Positions 25,179 to 32,921 of a stretch of DNA of 64,000 nt are shown here, one piece after another; the first letter of the stretch is position 1, and the number at the start of each line of letters is the position of its first letter. A program made the position numbers and the translations under genes. The DNA is from Pseudomarimonas salicorniae (lineage in GTDB: Bacteria > Pseudomonadota > Gammaproteobacteria > Xanthomonadales > Xanthomonadaceae), in contig NZ_JALNMH010000004.1 in assembly GCF_023156535.1 (NCBI RefSeq), positions 62,001-126,000 on the forward strand. Reading direction: 5' to 3'. The notes below the pieces were generated by a model. The model was not told the origin of the DNA. It saw nothing but the letters and a program-made list of their open reading frames with translations, and did not search any database.

Positions 25179-26116
25179 ACCGCAAGCTCACCCTTATTCC
25201 GATCGCCGCCGCGCTTCTCGCCGCCGGCTGCGCGAGCCGCGACACCCTTCCGCCCGAGCTGGTTCGCCTGGATCAGCAGCTTGACCAGATCCAGTCCGAC
25301 AGCCGCGTCGCCGCCAATGCCCCGGAGCTGGTCGACGAGGCCGGCCGCAGCGTCGAGTTCCTGCATCGCGAGGTCCGCAGCCTGGACGATGACGAGTTCA
25401 GCCACCGCGTCTATCTTGCCGACCGACTGATCCAGACGGCTCGCGCCGAGGGCCTGGCAGGCTATGCCGAAACCCAGCGCCGCACCCTTGCGATGGAGCG
25501 TGAGTCGCTGCAGCGCGCGGCTGCAGAGGCGCGCCTGGCGGCCACCCGCCGGCAGCGTGATGCCGCTATTGCCGAGGCGCGGATGGAGAGCGTGCAGCGT
25601 GCCGCGGCCCAGGACGCAGCCCTGGTCGCCCGGATGCAGGCCGAAGCTGCGGAACAGGATGCCGAGGAAGCGCGGCGCCGGGCCGCCGAACTCGACGCCC
25701 AGCTCGCCGAGATGAAGGCGGAAAAGACCGCCGAAGGCTGGAACCTCACCCTCGGCGACGTGCTGTTCGAGGTCGACAAGGCTGTGCTGAAGCCGGGTGC
25801 CGAGCGCCAGCTCAGCGCGCTGGCCGAGGTCCTGCGCGACAACCCCGCCGCCACCGTGGCCATCGAAGGCCATACCGACTCCACCGGTAACGCCGGCTAC
25901 AACCAGTCGCTGTCCGAGCGTCGCGCGCAGGCGGTGGCCAGCTATCTGGCCAGCGAGGGCATCGAGCGCACCCGCATCGAGAGCCGCGGGCTCGGCGCTT
26001 CCTACCCGGTGGCCAGCAATGCCACGCCCGAGGGGCGCAGCCAGAACCGTCGTGTCGACGTGCTGATCAGCACCGGCAACCGCGACCACACAGCGCAGGT
26101 GACCCGGGCCCGCTAG
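25175..26116 (+). CDS. OmpA-family lipoprotein with coiled-coil stalk
   Basis: A 313-residue outer-membrane lipoprotein. The lipobox LLAAGCAS places lipidated Cys near residue 19. Residues about 25-100 are DUF4398-like, about 100-190 a charged coiled coil, and about 195-300 an OmpA C-terminal peptidoglycan-binding domain (DVLFEVDKAVLKPGAERQL, IEGHTDSTGNAGYNQSLSERRA, NRRVDVLI). It anchors the outer membrane to the cell wall. It forms an ATGA-coupled operon with the preceding DUF4398 gene. Confidence 0.93.
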   Translation: MNRKLTLIPIAAALLAAGCASRDTLPPELVRLDQQLDQIQSDSRVAANAPELVDEAGRSVEFLHREVRSLDDDEFSHRVYLADRLIQTARAEGLAGYAETQRRTLAMERESLQRAAAEARLAATRRQRDAAIAEARMESVQRAAAQDAALVARMQAEAAEQDAEEARRRAAELDAQLAEMKAEKTAEGWNLTLGDVLFEVDKAVLKPGAERQLSALAEVLRDNPAATVAIEGHTDSTGNAGYNQSLSERRAQAVASYLASEGIERTRIESRGLGASYPVASNATPEGRSQNRRVDVLISTGNRDHTAQVTRAR

Positions 26117-26155
26117 CAGTTCCCCACCTCTCCGTGGATCGACGCCAACGCGTCA

Positions 26156-26183
26156 CCTGCCCGCCCGACCCGGGGCGGGCAGG
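26156..26183. terminator. Hairpin between converging ompA-like and PAS-GAF genes
   Basis: A perfect 11-bp stem, CCTGCCCGCCC/GGGCGGGCAGG, with a 6-nt loop. It lacks a T-tract and is at best a weak bidirectional terminator. Confidence 0.5.
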
Positions 26184-26265
26184 CCCAGGAAGAGGTAGCA
26201 GCGGTTCATCGTTTCCGCCGGACCCTTTTTCGGGACAGGCACAGGGAGGTGCCTGCGGCAGCGGC

Positions 26266-27207
26266 TCAGGTCTGCGGGCGCGGGCCGCCCAGCAGCGAGT
26301 CGACCAGCAGCAGTCGCTCGATTCCACCTACCGCTTCCAGACCGGGGTTCAACACCTCCGGAGAGTGTGCGATCAGCAGGCACGCCAGCCGCAATCCGTC
26401 CCAACGCTTGGCCAGCACCGCGCTGCGCGCGCCCATGGCTTCCAGCAATCTCCGCTCGCCGTCGACCGGCAGCGCCAGGTGAAGCCGATCCTCGATGCCT
26501 GCCCCGTCCCAGTCACCCCCTTCCACCTCGCGCCCATCTTGCTGAAGGTCGACCACGATGCGTGTCTGCAGGGACTGACCCGGATGGCGTCGCAGGTTGA
26601 GCGGGTCACAGCTCAGCCCCGCGCGCTGGGCGAGCCCAAGGGGCCGGCGACCGGCGGCGGCCCAGCGCGGAGACAGCGCACGGGACCCCAGCTCGGGCAG
26701 CCACACCTGGCATTCGCGATGTTGCGAAAGAATGCGCATCTCGTCCGCTAGCAGCCTCATGCGGGCTTCTTCGCTGGGGGCAGCACCCAGACGAAAAGCG
26801 GCCTGCTGGAGCCAGGGAGTGTCGTCGGCGCCCATGCCCGGCCGGGCCCTGGGCAGGAACTCGACAAGCAGGTGGCCATCGTGGGCCTGAACCACTACGT
26901 CTGCGGTGCGACCGAGCGGATCGATCCGTTGTCCGAGAAAGCGCTGTGGCGCGCGGCTGACACCGCCCCAGCCCAATGACTGCACCCAGACATCGAGCAA
27001 CTCAGGCCCGATCAGCCGGGGCAGGCTGGCCCCGCGGAGGCATTGCTCGGGCAAGCCAAGAACGGCGGAGATGCCGCGGCTCGCGTGGCTGACCCGCCAG
27101 GTCTGCAGATCGACCGCCAGCAGGTGTCCGTGTGCCTGGATACGCAGCCGGGGAATTTCAGCGTCGCGCGGCAAGTCCGCCTCGGCGGGCGGCCTGATCT
27201 CGATCAC
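26266..27207 (-). CDS. Phytochrome-like PAS-GAF protein without chromophore residues or output domain
   Basis: A 313-residue soluble protein. Residues about 18-120 align by eye with the phytochrome N-terminal PAS domain (IPRLRIQAHGHLLAVDLQTWRVSHAS; RTADVVVQAHDGHLLVEFLP). Residues about 135-305 match its GAF domain (MRLLADEMRILSQHRECQVW; the AMGARSAVLAKRWDG segment followed by LRLACLLIAHSPEVLNPGLE). The bilin-binding Cys before the PAS domain, the PASDIP motif and the chromophore-contacting His of the GAF domain are all absent, and there is no PHY, kinase or cyclase domain. It may sense another ligand or act by protein contact. It starts at GTG 27207, 105 bp after the Crp-like gene, and is last in a nine-gene run. 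Confidence 0.68.
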   Translation of the reverse strand: MIEIRPPAEADLPRDAEIPRLRIQAHGHLLAVDLQTWRVSHASRGISAVLGLPEQCLRGASLPRLIGPELLDVWVQSLGWGGVSRAPQRFLGQRIDPLGRTADVVVQAHDGHLLVEFLPRARPGMGADDTPWLQQAAFRLGAAPSEEARMRLLADEMRILSQHRECQVWLPELGSRALSPRWAAAGRRPLGLAQRAGLSCDPLNLRRHPGQSLQTRIVVDLQQDGREVEGGDWDGAGIEDRLHLALPVDGERRLLEAMGARSAVLAKRWDGLRLACLLIAHSPEVLNPGLEAVGGIERLLLVDSLLGGPRPQT

Positions 27208-27312
27208 GTCGATAGGGAATTCCAGCAGGATGAGCGATGGGCGGATGCTGCATCCCGCTCGCCTTGTTCACATTAAGCGCGCTTAATCGCCCTGCCCCCG
27301 GTTGGCCGGCGC

Positions 27313-28131
27313 TCAGGCGGCTTCGTCGGAGTCGAACTCGATCATCTGGATCCGGCGCGGCAGCGGCACGGTGTTGAACACGTCGTTCCACATGCCCTGC
27401 TGCGGGGCGAACCAGCTCAGATCAAGCGCGGCATAGCGGTCAACGAACTCGACCTCGCGCTGCATCGCTTCGCGCTGGAGGAGCTGCAGCCGGCGGCCGG
27501 ACAGGCGTTGGATGCTTCCCTCACGCCTCAGCTCGCCAAGCGCCCGGTTCACGTAGACGTTGGACAGGCCGATGGCGTCGCCGATCAGCTGCTGGGTCAG
27601 CGGCACGCTGACGAGTCCGTGCTCCGCTCGCCCTCCCACGCGCTGCCGCGACCAGAGCTCGAGCAGGAAGTGCACGACCCGCTGACGTGCCCCCATCCTC
27701 GCCACCACGCGCATCCGGTCGGCCAGCACCGCGTTGGCGGCCATGCCCAGACTGAACAGCAGCGCGGCAAGCCGCGGCGCGCCGACAAAGATCTCGTCGA
27801 GCGCGGTCTTCGGGAACGGACAGACCACGGACCTGCCTGCGGCGGCGACGCTGAAGCGCGACCGCGCAAAGACCACGTCCGACATCCCGATCACGTCCCC
27901 GGGCAGGTAGACCTGGGCAAGCTGGCGCTTGCCGTCGCGCTGCGTGCTGTGGCTGTAGCAGACGCCCGAGCGCACTACGAACAGCCGGTCTACGCGGTCG
28001 CCTTCGCGGCGCAGCGTCTCGCCGGCTGCCAGGCGCCTGCGCTCCTGCTCGAATCGCTCCAGCAAGGCCCTTTCGCGCGCGGTGATCCCCACCAGCCGCG
28101 TGACCGTACTGACCAGGCAAGCCCGCGCCAC
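27313..28131 (-). CDS. Crp/Fnr-family transcription regulator
   Basis: A 272-residue regulator. Residues about 25-130 are a cyclic-nucleotide-binding-type barrel (RRLAAGETLRREGDRVDRLFVVRSGV; LPGDVIGMSDVVF), about 135-165 the dimer helix, and about 180-230 a Crp-type winged helix with LTQQLIGDAIGLSNVYVNRALGELRREGSI as recognition region. No N-terminal FNR Cys cluster is present. A C-terminal extension of about 40 residues follows. The GTG at 28131 lies 4 bp after the upstream stop; a GTG at 28092 is possible. Such Crp-like proteins typically respond to redox or light stress. Confidence 0.9.
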   Translation of the reverse strand: MARACLVSTVTRLVGITARERALLERFEQERRRLAAGETLRREGDRVDRLFVVRSGVCYSHSTQRDGKRQLAQVYLPGDVIGMSDVVFARSRFSVAAAGRSVVCPFPKTALDEIFVGAPRLAALLFSLGMAANAVLADRMRVVARMGARQRVVHFLLELWSRQRVGGRAEHGLVSVPLTQQLIGDAIGLSNVYVNRALGELRREGSIQRLSGRRLQLLQREAMQREVEFVDRYAALDLSWFAPQQGMWNDVFNTVPLPRRIQMIEFDSDEAA

Positions 28132-28135
28132 CGGC

Positions 28136-29488
28136 CTAGCCCCCGGATTCCGATCCCGAGGCGGCCGTCTGGGTAGCAGCGACCGATGCGCCGTGGACCA
28201 GCCGCAGACGCCGCCTGAGCGTGTCTACCTGGGAGATCAGGCGGCGGGCATCCTCGGGGTCGCGCACCTGGTCCTCGATCGCCCGACAGAGGGCATCGGC
28301 CTGGCTGAGCAGGGCGCGGTCAAGCTCGCGGTCATTGCGGGTGTGCTCGACAATCCGGGTCAATGCGGCGACCACCCGGTCGAGGAACAGGCTCTGGCCA
28401 CCGGCGTTCTGACGCAACGGATCGAAACACAGGCCGATCAGCACCGCGGAGGAGCGCCGCCTGAGTCGAAGCCGTCCGTGCCTTCCGCGGGTGTCGGCAC
28501 CGCCAGGTCGGGACTGCTCGATCACCAGGGCCCGGCTGAGCAGCTCGCCCAGCCGGTCGACGGCCATGCCGGCCGAATGCGGGTCATTGAGACTGGGCGA
28601 AAGCGCGCGCAGGGCGAGATCGACGAGCTGACTCATGCCGCAGAAAGGGTCCTGCTCACACTCCGGATGGTCTTCAATGCGTGCGTGGGACTGGACTTGC
28701 GGGCCGATGGCCTTGCCCAGATCCGGTGGCCAGACGGTGGCCAGGCACTCGCCCTCGCGGATGAAATCGCCAAGGCTCACCTCGATGCTGATATAGGCTC
28801 CCGCGGCCTCCGCCAGATCGTCGAGGCGGGTCACGTCGGCGGCCTGCAGATAGCCCGAGCGCGGCGCCGACACGGTGTGCGGCGAGGGGCCGGGCATGGG
28901 CGGCCATTCCTCCGGATCGCCCTCGCGCCCGACGTCACGCTCGACCTCGTCGAGCACCGCGTTGGTGTCCGATGCGATCGCAGCCACCACCTGGCTGGCG
29001 CGCAGCGAGGTGGCCAGGTGGTGGAGGTAGTAGATCAGCAGCGCGACGGACACGAAGCCTGCGATCACGCCCAGTCCTACCGCGATGTGGGGAACCTCGT
29101 CGCCGTTTCCTATGCCACGCATGACCACGAGGCTATAGGCATGCACGCCCAGCAGCAGGCCGATCGACGCCTGGCTGATGCCGTCCGCGAGGAAGGTCTT
29201 GAGGACGCGCGGACTGTACTGGGCGCCCGCATGCGTGAGCACGGCAAGGGTCAGCGAGACCGCCAGCGCGGCGATGGTGAGGCTGCTGGTGGCGATGGCG
29301 GTGAGCGCCGAGCGCGCGATCTCCGGCGTCGCCAGCAAGGCCTCCGGCCAGGGCACCAGTTCGGCCAGTGCGTCGTCCAGGAAGACCATCGCCAGACCCG
29401 CGATAACGCCGCCAGCCAGCGCCACCGAGGGGAGGAAGGCGAAGTTCGAGCGTATCCGGTTCCAGAGCGGGACGCGGAGCGCGTTCAT
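28136..29488 (-). CDS. DUF2254 membrane protein
   Basis: A 450-residue inner-membrane protein. Four hydrophobic segments lie in the first 190 residues (FLPSVALAGGVIAGLAMVFL, SLTIAALAVSLTLAVLT, and two further), followed by a large cytoplasmic domain with family sequences such as YLQAADVTRLDDLAEAAGAY and the short stretch LRALSPSLNDPHSA. Function is unknown. The ATG at 29488 overlaps the stop of the AI-2E-family gene (ATGA); a longer frame extends into that gene and is rejected. Confidence 0.88.
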   Translation of the reverse strand: MNALRVPLWNRIRSNFAFLPSVALAGGVIAGLAMVFLDDALAELVPWPEALLATPEIARSALTAIATSSLTIAALAVSLTLAVLTHAGAQYSPRVLKTFLADGISQASIGLLLGVHAYSLVVMRGIGNGDEVPHIAVGLGVIAGFVSVALLIYYLHHLATSLRASQVVAAIASDTNAVLDEVERDVGREGDPEEWPPMPGPSPHTVSAPRSGYLQAADVTRLDDLAEAAGAYISIEVSLGDFIREGECLATVWPPDLGKAIGPQVQSHARIEDHPECEQDPFCGMSQLVDLALRALSPSLNDPHSAGMAVDRLGELLSRALVIEQSRPGGADTRGRHGRLRLRRRSSAVLIGLCFDPLRQNAGGQSLFLDRVVAALTRIVEHTRNDRELDRALLSQADALCRAIEDQVRDPEDARRLISQVDTLRRRLRLVHGASVAATQTAASGSESGG

Positions 29489-30594
29489 CGCTCGACCATC
29501 AGGGCGAAGGGCTGCAGCATCTCGCTGCGCGCGGCCACGATCTTGGTGCAGACCAGCAGCGGCATGGCGAGGAGCAGTCCCGGAACGCCCCACAGCCAGC
29601 CCCAGAACAGCAGCCAGACAAGGATGACAACCGGATTCAGCGAGAAGCTGCGGCCCAGCACCAGGGGTGTGACCAGCTGGCTCTCGACCATGTTGAGAAA
29701 GAGGTAGATCCCGGCCGGTGTCAGGGCCTCCACAGCCGAGTCGAACTGGAGCACCCCGACCGCAACCAGCAGCACCGCGCCGAGCATCGGGCCAAGGTAG
29801 GGGATGTAGTTGAGCAGCGCCGCCATCACGCCCCAGAAAAGGGGGTTCTCGAGACCGGCGCCGTAGAGGGCGAGCGCCACCGCGGCGCCCAGCCCGAGAT
29901 TGACCAGGGTGACGGTGCCGACGTACCGGGTTACGTCGGACTGGATCTCGCGCACCACCGAAACGGTGTTGCGCTTGTCGGCCAGGGTCGGAGCCATGGT
30001 GACGATCCTTCGGAACAGCAGCTCCCCGAACACAAGGAGCAGATAGATCAGCATGATGCCACTGACGCCCATGGCAAGACCGCCAAGCAGGCCACCGTAG
30101 CGCTCACCCAGGCCGATCGGATGCTCGACCACCGCGACCGTGCGACTGCGTTCGCGCTCGCTCTTGCCCATGGTCTCGATCGTGTTCAAGGCCTGCTCGA
30201 CGCGCTCTGCCGGGGACAGCGGATGCATCATGCCCTCGACCTTGCGTTTGAACTGCCAGGCCAACTGCGGCGAGCGGTCAGCCAGCTCGCGGGCGGGCTC
30301 GTAGCTCAGCCATCCGGCGAGGCCGACCACCCCACCCAGGGCTGACATCACCATCAGCGCCGCCAGCCAGCGCGGAAGCCAGCGACGACTCAGCCCCCTG
30401 ACCATGGGGTTGAGCAGCAGGGCGACCAGCGCCGCGGTGAGAACCGGCAGCAGGATCGGCGCGGCCAGCTTGATAGCGACGATCAGGGCCAGCCCGGCGA
30501 GGATCAGCATCGCCGCCGTCGAGGGACGACGCTTGGCTGCCGCCAACGACGGCGTGCGAGGCGGGCCTGCCGGACTGGCCAGCGAGTCAGCCAT
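29485..30594 (-). CDS. AI-2E/PerM-family transporter
   Basis: A 369-residue polytopic protein of the AI-2E family, which includes autoinducer-2 exporters and Na+/H+ antiporters. There are paired N-terminal helices (AAMLILAGLALIVAIKLAAPILLPVLTAALVALLLNP begins near residue 27) and later membrane segments, with the family core NPLFWGVMAALLNYIPYLGPMLGA and NMVESQLVTPLVLGRSFSLNPVVI. The substrate cannot be assigned. The ATG at 30594 overlaps the upstream gene by 8 bp; an ORF extension to 30795 would overlap it fully and is rejected. Confidence 0.9.
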   Translation of the reverse strand: MADSLASPAGPPRTPSLAAAKRRPSTAAMLILAGLALIVAIKLAAPILLPVLTAALVALLLNPMVRGLSRRWLPRWLAALMVMSALGGVVGLAGWLSYEPARELADRSPQLAWQFKRKVEGMMHPLSPAERVEQALNTIETMGKSERERSRTVAVVEHPIGLGERYGGLLGGLAMGVSGIMLIYLLLVFGELLFRRIVTMAPTLADKRNTVSVVREIQSDVTRYVGTVTLVNLGLGAAVALALYGAGLENPLFWGVMAALLNYIPYLGPMLGAVLLVAVGVLQFDSAVEALTPAGIYLFLNMVESQLVTPLVLGRSFSLNPVVILVWLLFWGWLWGVPGLLLAMPLLVCTKIVAARSEMLQPFALMVER

Positions 30595-31051
30595 GGGCGC
30601 CCGCCGCCGACTGCTGGGTCGGGGTTGGAGCGGCGGACTTGGATCCCATGGACATGTCACCCGGGTCTTCGACCGGGGCGGCGTCGGCCTGACTTCCGTC
30701 TTCACCGGCACCGGACGGCTGGCGGCCCTGGGCAAAGGCCTCCAGAAGCGGACGTGCCTGGTGCCACCAGCGCATGGCCAGGCCGAAATTGGCAAGGCTC
30801 AGCCAACTGGGCGTCGAGGACTGCCCCGACTCGCCGCCACGCCGCTCACGGCGGCGGGGCTCGCCCTTGGGCGGAACCGCATGCTCAAGAAGAACGCCCG
30901 CGACGACGCCGGTGAGGGCGACCGTGCTGGGGTAGGCCACCGAACCACGGTCGGCGCGCGATGCGGCAATCCGCGCCCGCGCCCGCTCGATGCAGTCCTG
31001 CGCGCGAGCCTCGGCCTCGGCGACCCGGGCCTTCTTTTCGGCAAGACTCAT
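30587..31051 (-). CDS. Hypothetical protein with one membrane helix
   Basis: I do not recognise a family. The 154 residues comprise a charged helical N-terminus (KKARVAEAEARAQDCIERARARIAASRADRG), one hydrophobic segment (VALTGVVAGVLLEHAV), a basic stretch, and a low-complexity polar C-terminus. It resembles ElaB/DUF883-type membrane-tethered proteins in layout. The ATG at 31051 has GGAGA upstream and overlaps the holin-III-like gene by ATGA, so it is clearly part of the operon. Confidence 0.7.
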   Translation of the reverse strand: MSLAEKKARVAEAEARAQDCIERARARIAASRADRGSVAYPSTVALTGVVAGVLLEHAVPPKGEPRRRERRGGESGQSSTPSWLSLANFGLAMRWWHQARPLLEAFAQGRQPSGAGEDGSQADAAPVEDPGDMSMGSKSAAPTPTQQSAAGAHG

Positions 31052-31425
31052 GGCTTCTCTCCGGCAAAGGACGCAAGCAGGGCGCGCAGCTGCCGCCGGG
31101 TCGCAGACAGGTCGGCTTCGTGCAGACGCTCTCGGGCCAGCCGGGCGCAGCCCGCTGCAACCAGTGCCCCGGCCAGCGCGCCGCTGAGCAGGGCCCAGGG
31201 CCAGGCCAGCCCCAGCCAGAGCCCCAGCGCGACGGCGCTGGCAACGAGGAGCAGCAGGGAGACGCCGGCGACGAAGATCGAGAGCAGCGTCCAGAGCAGG
31301 CAGCGCAGCACGCCCGACGCACCGAGCGCGAGGTCGCGCCCAAGTAGCTCCAGCAGCGCGGTGGCCGCATCGGCTTCTGCCGCGGCGGCCTCGCGCATGA
31401 CCTTGATGTCGGCCTCAGTGCTCAT
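31048..31425 (-). CDS. Holin superfamily III-like membrane protein (DUF1469-type)
   Basis: A 125-residue protein with an N-terminal amphipathic helix, two adjacent membrane helices (LRCLLWTLLSIFVAGVSLLLLVASAVAL and LAWPWALLSGALAGALVAAGCA), and a charged C-terminal helix. This is the layout of the phage-holin-like superfamily III/DUF1469 group found in chromosomal stress loci next to DUF883 genes. Nothing phage-like surrounds it, so a lysis role is unlikely. It lies 8 bp after the DUF883 gene. Confidence 0.8.
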   Translation of the reverse strand: MSTEADIKVMREAAAAEADAATALLELLGRDLALGASGVLRCLLWTLLSIFVAGVSLLLLVASAVALGLWLGLAWPWALLSGALAGALVAAGCARLARERLHEADLSATRRQLRALLASFAGEKP

Positions 31426-31433
31426 CGCCAGGC

Positions 31434-31823
31434 TCAGCGACGCAGCATGCGCGAAAGCAGGAAGCCGCCTGCGACGGCGATACCGAACGCCGCCAGCGGT
31501 CGCTCTCGGATGAACTGCCCGGTGCGGTCGGCGAGATGGCGGGACTTCTCACCCATCGCCGCGAACTGCTGCTCCGCGGCGCTGACCGCGCTGGAGCCGG
31601 CCGCCTTGGCCTCCGCGCCGGCTGCACGCAGCTCGGGGCCGGAGCCGCTCAGGCCATCGCGAAGGGCCTGCCGCGCGGCGACGTTGGCCACCTGCACGCC
31701 CTCGACCACCTTGTCGGCAGCCTTGGCCAGATGCGCCGATGCTGCACCCAGGTGGGCACCAGTCGAGTTGGAGGATCCGTTCTCGCTGCGCGAGTGGCTG
31801 GCGCTCGGGGTCTGCTTGCTCAT
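31434..31823 (-). CDS. ElaB/YqjD-like DUF883 protein
   Basis: A 129-residue protein: polar N-terminus, long Ala-rich amphipathic helices, and the family C-terminal anchor FIRERPLAAFGIAVAGGFLLSRMLRR. Family members (ElaB, YqjD, YgaM in E. coli) are tail-anchored inner-membrane proteins that bind ribosomes in stationary phase. AGGAG precedes the ATG at 31823. It pairs with the adjacent holin-III-like gene, as in many proteobacteria. Confidence 0.88.
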   Translation of the reverse strand: MSKQTPSASHSRSENGSSNSTGAHLGAASAHLAKAADKVVEGVQVANVAARQALRDGLSGSGPELRAAGAEAKAAGSSAVSAAEQQFAAMGEKSRHLADRTGQFIRERPLAAFGIAVAGGFLLSRMLRR

Positions 31824-31862
31824 GGTGTGTCTCCTGTTGAAAGATGGGAGGGAGGTCGGCGG

Positions 31863-32348
31863 CTAGCGGGCCGCCTGCAAAGTGCCCGGGTCGTTGGCGA
31901 TCCAGGCGGTGATGAAGGGATCGTCCTCACGCTCGCCATAGGCCTGCGCGTACAGTCTCTCGACCTGCTGGGTGCGGCGATCGAGACGCAGATCGACACG
32001 CAACATGGCGGGCGCCTGGTTGGCGGCGATCAGCAGGCCCCACAGCCGCGCATCGGCACGATCGTCACGCAGGGTCAGCGACTCGAGGCGTGTCATCTCG
32101 AAGCGGTAACCGAAGCCGAGCCGCTCGCGCAGTGCAGCGGCGGCCTTGTCGGCGAACGCGACCTCGAGGCGATCCCGGGCGACGTCCATGTCGGCCTCGC
32201 TGCGGACCAGCCTGATCGGCTGATCGACGGTCATGCGCTCGCTGACAGCGGGCAGTTCGGGATTGGACAGCGCAATCAGCGACCACAGGGCGGCCCAGGC
32301 AGTGACGCCCAGCGCCGCCAAGGGCAGAAGCGGCACCCCGCGGCTCAT
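31863..32348 (-). CDS. Hypothetical protein with N-terminal membrane anchor
   Basis: No family recognised. The 161 residues have one N-terminal hydrophobic helix (VPLLPLAALGVTAWAALWSLIAL), then a soluble, probably periplasmic domain of about 125 residues without Cys, containing RLGFGYRFEMTRLESLTLRDDRADARLWG. The ATG at 32348 overlaps the stop of the small gene upstream (ATGA). It is the second gene of the run that begins at the sigma-54 site at 32586-32601. Confidence 0.72.
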   Translation of the reverse strand: MSRGVPLLPLAALGVTAWAALWSLIALSNPELPAVSERMTVDQPIRLVRSEADMDVARDRLEVAFADKAAAALRERLGFGYRFEMTRLESLTLRDDRADARLWGLLIAANQAPAMLRVDLRLDRRTQQVERLYAQAYGEREDDPFITAWIANDPGTLQAAR

Positions 32349-32551
32349 GACACACCTCCTGCCATGGCAGGCACGCTGGGCATGGCAAGCGACGGCAGCT
32401 CAGCCTTGCAGGCCGGAACTTCATTGGCCGCTGCCCGTTCCGGGCTCGCCACGGTGAGGGGGCGTGGAGCCGGAGCCGGCTTCGACCGATTGTGGTTGGC
32501 GAGGACCCGCAGGTCCGCTTCGGTCAGCTCTTCGATGCACAGGACGGTCAT
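32345..32551 (-). CDS. Small hypothetical protein, first gene of the sigma-54-preceded operon
   Basis: A 68-residue protein, MTVLCIEELTEADLRVLANH at the start and then Pro/Ala-rich, with no membrane helix or known domain. Support as a gene comes from GAGGA upstream of the ATG at 32551, ATGA overlap with the next gene, and a well-formed sigma-54 promoter 35 bp upstream. It has only two Cys, in no binding motif. Confidence 0.62.
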   Translation of the reverse strand: MTVLCIEELTEADLRVLANHNRSKPAPAPRPLTVASPERAAANEVPACKAELPSLAMPSVPAMAGGVS

Positions 32552-32585
32552 GGCGGCGTTCCTCGGGGGCGACGATGAACATCAC

Positions 32586-32601
32586 GCAAACGCTGTGCCA
32601 A
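32586..32601 (-). promoter_or_regulatory. Sigma-54 (RpoN) promoter, site 3
   Basis: On the minus strand, TTGGCACAGCGTTTGC has a complete TTGGCAC -24 element, TTTGC at -12 and 10-bp GG-GC spacing. It is placed to transcribe the run from 32551 to 26266. Confidence 0.8.
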
Positions 32602-32828
32602 CCCTTCGTGAAAACCGAATCAATGACTTAGCCCAAACCTCCGCCGATGACCCATTGCAATCGGCACGGTTGCGCACGAGCGAACGGCGTTCTGCACGGA
32701 GGCACCCGGCGCTCGGCCGGTGAAGGAAGCCCACCCAGAACCTCCGCGAGGGATGAAAAGCACGATCGGGCAAGGGTTTGCGCTCGCCCCGGGCGATGCT
32801 TGCTGCGCAGCACACGAATAGCTAATGG

Positions 32829-32844
32829 CTGGCATGTCTCTTGC
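32829..32844 (+). promoter_or_regulatory. Sigma-54 (RpoN) promoter, site 4
   Basis: CTGGCATGTCTCTTGC has one mismatch at -24 (CAT for CAC), a perfect -12 TTGC, and correct spacing. It lies 63-78 bp before the tspO start and faces away from site 3, with 227 bp between the two sites. Confidence 0.72.
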
Positions 32845-32921
32845 TGCCCTCCCGCCAATGCCGGCTCGACCGTCCACGGCCGAGGCTTGTCTGGGAGCGC
32901 CGGGCCATGAAGGGATTTCTC

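Noticed and set aside
26266-27207. Functional bilin-binding bacteriophytochrome
   Set aside because: The Cys, PASDIP and His positions needed for biliverdin are missing, as are PHY and kinase domains.
31048-31425. Prophage holin/lysis gene
   Set aside because: No endolysin, capsid or integrase nearby; the gene is embedded in a chromosomal stress operon with DUF883, the usual setting of this holin-like family.
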